From positions 1 through 10,243 of the forward strand of contig CALQBR020000022.1 of the NCBI GenBank assembly GCA_943328865.2: a stretch of DNA of 10,243 nt. The letters run 5' to 3'. This DNA is from Sphingobacterium thalpophilum (lineage in GTDB: Bacteria > Bacteroidota > Bacteroidia > Flavobacteriales > Flavobacteriaceae). A model generated the notes under the pieces. It worked only from the letters and a program-made list of their open reading frames with translations, did no database searches and was not told the origin of the DNA. Below, piece after piece: positions 6,875 to 10,243 of the stretch. Positions within the stretch are counted from its first letter, which is position 1; every line of letters begins with the position of its first letter. Both the position numbers and the translations under genes were made by a program.

Positions 6875-7066
6875 AAATATGCAAATTGTAAAATTCTTAA
6901 AGAAGAAAAAATCGCATTGTTTGTATTTTTATTATAATTAAATTATGCCATGAACTAACAATTCGAAATAATTATAAATAGTATTTCTAAATTAACACAT
7001 GAAAATGGTAGGGTTAAAATAGTGGAGTTCTATAAAGGAATCTAAATTTTTATAGGAAGTCTAATT

Positions 7067-7657
7067 TTAATCTTCTTCTGTAACGTCTGAATTCTCTTTT
7101 AATTCTTCTTCCGTACCACTATTAATCTCAAAAAAACTAAATATCGAACCTCCATAACTCTTTTTAAAAGAAAAGTGAATCAGATGGTCTAATTTTGTGT
7201 ATTTCGAATGTTCAATAACCATCATTCCATCTTCATGAAGTAAATTTTGATCAAAGATGATTAATACCATTTTATCAAAGGTTTTTTGGTCCAAAGCATA
7301 CGGTGGATCCGCAAAAATAATATCGTAAGAGTTTTTGTTTTTTTCTAAGAATTTAAAAATATCACTTTTAATGGCTGCAATATTAAAATCGTATTCTTCG
7401 GCTATTTGCTTGATGAATTTTACACATCCAAAATCACCATCTACACTTGTGATATTGTCGCTTCCACGAGAAGCAAATTCATAACTTATGTTGCCCGTTC
7501 CAGAAAACAAATCCAATACTTTCAATCCTTCAAAGCTAAAATGGTTATTCAAAACATTAAACAAAGCTTCCTTACTCATATCAGTAGTTGGACGAACCGG
7601 TAAGCCTTTGGGTGGAAAAATGCGTCTTCCTTTAAATTTGCCTGAAATGATTCTCAC
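7067..7657 (-). CDS. rsmD: 16S rRNA (guanine(966)-N2)-methyltransferase
   Basis: RsmD methylates N2 of G966 in 16S rRNA during assembly of the small ribosomal subunit, using S-adenosylmethionine. The 196 residues match the family. The N-terminus MRIISGKFKGRRI and PTTDMSKEALFNVL (23-36) is the characteristic RsmD entry. Motif I for cofactor binding is VLDLFSGTGN (47-56), and the catalytic DPPY is at 117-120. The C-terminus has an unusual acidic tail after about residue 180 (EEELKENSDVTEED), probably dispensable. The start codon is GTG at 7657-7655, and it overlaps the TGA stop of the upstream DUF3822 gene as GTGA, so the two are probably translationally coupled. No strong terminator follows. 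Confidence 0.96.
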   Translation of the reverse strand: MRIISGKFKGRRIFPPKGLPVRPTTDMSKEALFNVLNNHFSFEGLKVLDLFSGTGNISYEFASRGSDNITSVDGDFGCVKFIKQIAEEYDFNIAAIKSDIFKFLEKNKNSYDIIFADPPYALDQKTFDKMVLIIFDQNLLHEDGMMVIEHSKYTKLDHLIHFSFKKSYGGSIFSFFEINSGTEEELKENSDVTEED

Positions 7658-8472
7658 GATTGAAAAAGTATAAAATGTTTTAAGTTTTGAGCTTTTGAAA
7701 AATTATTGTTTAGTTGTAATTCAGAAACATCCAATAATGAAACATTTCTAATGTAGGTATAAGCCATTTCAAACCATTCGCTTTCTTCAGAAATATCTCC
7801 TAGCAGTTGTAGTTTAAAATACTCTGGATTCAGATTTAATTGTTCTGTGGTGAAAAGTAAGTAGTAAATAAAATCTTCTTTAGTTTGATAATCAAAAGAA
7901 TTAAAGAATAACAACTGCTGGTTTTGAACGACTACAATTTCGAATTTTGCTACTGAAAAGTGAACAAATACTTGTTTCTCCTCTATGTTTTTTGAAAGAT
8001 CCAGCAATTTAGCAACTAAAATACTATTTACTTGTTTGTAATTGAAAGTGTTAAATTGATCCAATAAATAATTATTGATATTTACGTAAGGAATATAAAC
8101 ATTATTTATTTCGTAATTGGTCAACTCATCAAAGGAAAAGAAATCGGACTCAAAAACCTTGGTGTTGTATTGCAAATAACTACCCATATATTGCTCGTCA
8201 AACAAAGCTTTAGGAACAAACGTGTTCAGGTTGTTATCATGAAGAATCAACACTTCATCATATGTTTCAGTCAATTCTCGATTGTCAATAAAGGCTTTCG
8301 AAAAATAATCTTCTACTTTAGAAGCTTTCTGATAACTTGAGAAATCAATACTCTTTACCATCAAAACCGATTGGTGTAATGTGTCAAAAACACAAAACGA
8401 AAATCCAGATAAAGTAATCTGAATGGCCAGTTTTTTGTATTTTTTTTCGGTAATATTGATGTTAATTGACAT
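7654..8472 (-). CDS. DUF3822 family protein
   Basis: This 272-residue protein is assigned to DUF3822, a family largely confined to Bacteroidota and usually encoded directly upstream of rsmD, as here. The function is unknown. The sequence is rich in Phe, Tyr, Asn and acidic residues. It has no signal peptide or membrane helix and no Walker motif, so it is probably cytoplasmic. The alternating strand pattern (KLAIQITLSGFSFCVFD near residues 14-30, VFVHFSVAKFEIVVVQNQQLLFFNSF in the middle) recalls duplicated actin/ASKHA-like folds, which is an inference only. The ATG at 8472 is the first good start after a TAnnTTTG element. The 3' end overlaps rsmD by 4 bp, so the two proteins are made from one transcript. 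A role linked to ribosome maturation is suggested by position alone. Confidence 0.85.
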   Translation of the reverse strand: MSININITEKKYKKLAIQITLSGFSFCVFDTLHQSVLMVKSIDFSSYQKASKVEDYFSKAFIDNRELTETYDEVLILHDNNLNTFVPKALFDEQYMGSYLQYNTKVFESDFFSFDELTNYEINNVYIPYVNINNYLLDQFNTFNYKQVNSILVAKLLDLSKNIEEKQVFVHFSVAKFEIVVVQNQQLLFFNSFDYQTKEDFIYYLLFTTEQLNLNPEYFKLQLLGDISEESEWFEMAYTYIRNVSLLDVSELQLNNNFSKAQNLKHFILFQS

Positions 8473-8491
8473 GGAAATTTACAGATGTTCG

Positions 8492-8499
8492 CAAACTTA
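8492..8499 (-). promoter_or_regulatory. Predicted -7 element for the DUF3822-rsmD operon
   Basis: The minus strand reads TAAGTTTG, an exact TAnnTTTG match, 19 bp before the DUF3822 ATG. This predicts a leader of about 15 nt, like that of uvrA. No TTG occurs at the ideal -33 distance, so only half the promoter is supported. The element overlaps the stop codon of a possible gene relic. Confidence 0.45.
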
Positions 8500-8580
8500 C
8501 AATTTTTTTAAATGACTATAATTTTTAGGACCATAAACTTCGGACATTTCTCTATCAAATTCATCTTTTTTCAATTCCGA
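8497..8580 (-). pseudogene. Possible C-terminal gene remnant
   Basis: On the minus strand, 27 codons without an ATG at the head end in TAA at 8497-8499. They encode SELKKDEFDREMSEVYGP followed by KNYSHLKKL, which has the look of a real, charged protein C-terminus. Just upstream in another frame (about 8573-8611) there is NFIPKELVEFDR, which could join it through a frameshift. I do not recognise the parent protein. The fragment is short, so chance cannot be excluded. Confidence 0.25.
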
Positions 8581-8759
8581 TCAAATTCAACTAACTCTTT
8601 TGGAATGAAATTTTATGCCGTTGATCTCGTTTATTAAATAGCGTAGAAAGAGAATTTCTATAAAGATTCTATTGATAAACATGATGTGGTGTTTTTTTAT
8701 TACATTTTCATTCCAATTCAGGACAAACTTTGCGTACTTTGCCTTTAAATCAATCTTAA

Positions 8760-10181
8760 ATGAATTCCAATCTATTTTATAGCCTTTTGAGTAGGAAATT
8801 CCCTTTTAATCCCACCTTAAAACAGGATCTTTTCTTCCAACAAATTGCAGAATTCATTACCAATACGGATAACAATGAGATTTTTGTTTTAAAAGGCTAT
8901 GCTGGAACGGGAAAAACTACAGTGATTTCAACCATTGTAAACAATCTAGTCGAAATCAATAAAAAATATGTTTTACTTGCACCAACAGGTCGTGCCGCCA
9001 AAGTGATTGCCAATTATTCTAATAAACCCGCTTTCACGATTCATAAAAAAATTTATTTCCCTAAAAAAGGAAATGGAGGAGGGGTGAGTTTTACGATGCA
9101 GCAAAACAAACATAAAAATACTTTTTTTATCGTTGATGAAGCCTCTATGATTTCAGACACCAATTCCGAGAGTAAAATGTATGAAAATGGCTCGTTATTA
9201 GACGATTTGATTTCTTATGTGTATTCTGGAACAAATTGTAAAATGATATTATTGGGCGATACAGCGCAATTACCTCCAGTTAATTTAGATATTTCTCCAG
9301 CATTGAATATTGATACCTTGGGAATGAATTATGACAAAGAAATCAAACATATCGAGTTAGACGAGGTCATGCGCCAGGAGGAGAATTCAGGTATTTTATA
9401 CAATGCAACGGAACTTCGCGAGGTTTTGAAAGATCATTTTATTACAGATTTTCAGTTTAAATTAAATGGATTTAAAGATATTGTTCGCCTTTCTGATGGA
9501 TATGACATCCAAGATGCGATTAATTCTGCTTACAGCAATTATAGCATCGAAGACACTGCCTTTATTGTGCGCTCCAATAAGAGAGCAAATCAGTACAACC
9601 AACAAATTCGCACCAAAATATTGGATAAAGAAAGTGAATTGTCAACTGGCGATTTTTTAATGGTCGTAAAAAATAATTACTTTTGGCTTAAAGAAACCGA
9701 TGAAGCCGGATTTATTGCCAATGGTGATATTATAGAAATTTTGGAACTTTTTAGTATTCAAGAATTATACAGTTTTAAATTTGCGAAAGTAAAAATTCGA
9801 ATGGTGGATTATCCCAACCAAATTCCGTTTGAAACCGTTTTACTAATGGATACAATCACAAGCGAATCCCCTTCATTAACTTATGAAGAATCCAATAGAT
9901 TGTATCAAGAAGTAATGAAGGATTACGAAGGAGAAACCAAATATAAAATGTTTCAAAAAGTAAAGGAAAATGACTATTTTAATGCTTTGCAGGTTAAGTT
10001 TTCCTATGCTATAACTTGTCACAAGTCCCAAGGGGGACAGTGGAATACTGTTTTTATTGAACAACCTTATTTACCTAATGGAATTGATCGGGATTACATT
10101 CGTTGGTTGTATACCGCCATTACGAGAGCAAAAGACAAATTGTATTTGATAGGATTCAAAGACGAAAATTTTGAAGAATAA
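8760..10181 (+). CDS. RecD-like superfamily 1 ATP-dependent DNA helicase (AAA family ATPase)
   Basis: This 473-residue protein has the full set of SF1B helicase motifs in order: Walker A GYAGTGKTT (46-54), motif Ia APTGRAAK (74-81), Walker B VDEASM (125-130), motif III LGDTAQLPPV (165-174), VMRQ (203-206), motif V YAITCHKSQGGQW (416-428) and motif VI YTAITRAKDKLYLIG (451-465). GDFLMVVKNNYF (297-308) followed by NGDI (321-324) is the SH3-like insert region of RecD/UvrD-C2 proteins. It resembles RecD2 but lacks that protein's long N-terminal extension (RecD2 is usually over 700 residues), so it is a compact version. No RecB or RecC is encoded in the window. It would act in DNA unwinding for replication or repair, with unknown partners. 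The ATG at 8760 fits. kdsB starts 32 bp downstream and is probably co-transcribed. Confidence 0.92.
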   Translation: MNSNLFYSLLSRKFPFNPTLKQDLFFQQIAEFITNTDNNEIFVLKGYAGTGKTTVISTIVNNLVEINKKYVLLAPTGRAAKVIANYSNKPAFTIHKKIYFPKKGNGGGVSFTMQQNKHKNTFFIVDEASMISDTNSESKMYENGSLLDDLISYVYSGTNCKMILLGDTAQLPPVNLDISPALNIDTLGMNYDKEIKHIELDEVMRQEENSGILYNATELREVLKDHFITDFQFKLNGFKDIVRLSDGYDIQDAINSAYSNYSIEDTAFIVRSNKRANQYNQQIRTKILDKESELSTGDFLMVVKNNYFWLKETDEAGFIANGDIIEILELFSIQELYSFKFAKVKIRMVDYPNQIPFETVLLMDTITSESPSLTYEESNRLYQEVMKDYEGETKYKMFQKVKENDYFNALQVKFSYAITCHKSQGGQWNTVFIEQPYLPNGIDRDYIRWLYTAITRAKDKLYLIGFKDENFEE

Positions 10182-10213
10182 TTGATTTATACTCAGATTT
10201 TAAAAAATATAAA

Positions 10214-10243
10214 ATGAAAATAGTAGCAGTCATTCCCGCTCGA
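10214..10243 (+). CDS. kdsB: 3-deoxy-manno-octulosonate cytidylyltransferase, N-terminal 10 codons only
   Basis: The last ten codons of the window read MKIVAVIPAR and remain open at the edge. This is the typical start of KdsB, where the IPAR segment begins the nucleotide-binding site. The enzyme makes CMP-Kdo for the LPS inner core. The helicase-kdsB order, as I recall it from flavobacteria, supports the call. Other nucleotidyltransferases can begin similarly, so the identification rests on a short segment plus context. Confidence 0.7.
   Translation, partial: MKIVAVIPAR

Larger units (their letters stand above)
6536..7066. other. 531-bp stretch with no intact gene
   Basis: This stretch holds the promoter and palindrome of the 45-aa gene at its left end and a less AT-rich patch near 6734-6874 that may be a transposase relic. 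Near 7030-7055 there is a weak AT-only hairpin (CTATAAA with TTTATAG) just beyond the rsmD stop. The rest (about 6875-7020) is AT-rich with stops in all frames, and I see no RNA gene or strong repeat in it. Confidence 0.6.

Noticed and set aside
7030..7055. Hairpin CTATAAA/TTTATAG downstream of rsmD as a terminator
   Set aside because: The stem is only 7 bp with a single G-C pair, has a 12-base loop and no good T-tract on the minus strand.
8641..8700. Possible 31-codon minus-strand frame upstream of DUF3822
   Set aside because: It has no promoter or conserved-looking composition and ends at a stop inside the same spacer; nothing supports translation.
1..10243. Novel defence, CRISPR or biosynthetic system
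   Set aside because: No repeat arrays, toxin-antitoxin pair, nuclease-helicase operon or synthase cluster is present. The DNA-repair genes lie in separate transcription units typical of a core genome.

Overview
The window is AT-rich DNA with A/T-rich leaders, few Shine-Dalgarno-like sites and several matches to the Bacteroidota promoter consensus (TTG at -33, TAnnTTTG at -7). Protein signatures agree: a DUF3822-rsmD pair, an endonuclease III with no iron-sulfur cysteines, and a compact RecD-like helicase followed by kdsB. The source is most likely a member of Flavobacteriaceae, probably Flavobacterium or a close relative. This is judged from remembered family patterns, not from a search.

Layout. 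The 3' part of a membrane flippase gene (1-1104, +) converges on uvrA (1208-4018, -). A 331-bp region carries divergent promoters for uvrA and for an ECF-type sigma factor (4350-4937, +). A 47-codon gene (4986-5129, +) follows the sigma factor and ends at a hairpin terminator. That terminator is shared with the convergent nth gene (5146-5805, -), whose stop codon lies inside the hairpin loop. A 67-bp divergent region separates nth from bcp (5873-6325, +), which ends at a second hairpin. A 45-residue single-pass membrane protein (6398-6535, -) lies downstream of bcp, with a palindrome in its promoter. A 531-bp stretch without an intact gene (6536-7066) holds what may be a transposase relic. The operon DUF3822-rsmD (8472 down to 7067, -) has GTGA start/stop overlap. 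The window ends with a RecD-like helicase (8760-10181, +) and the first ten codons of kdsB (10214 onward, +).

Function. Much of the window is genome maintenance: UvrA (nucleotide excision repair), Nth (base excision repair), Bcp (hydroperoxide removal) and a superfamily 1 helicase. The genes form several separate transcription units, so this is a housekeeping neighbourhood, not one dedicated system. The flippase and kdsB belong to cell-envelope polysaccharide and LPS synthesis. RsmD modifies 16S rRNA.

I found no CRISPR array, tRNA, rRNA, intact mobile element or recognisable defence island. The observations most worth checking are the Nth without an iron-sulfur cluster, two very small genes, the palindrome at 6595-6608, and two short possible gene relics.
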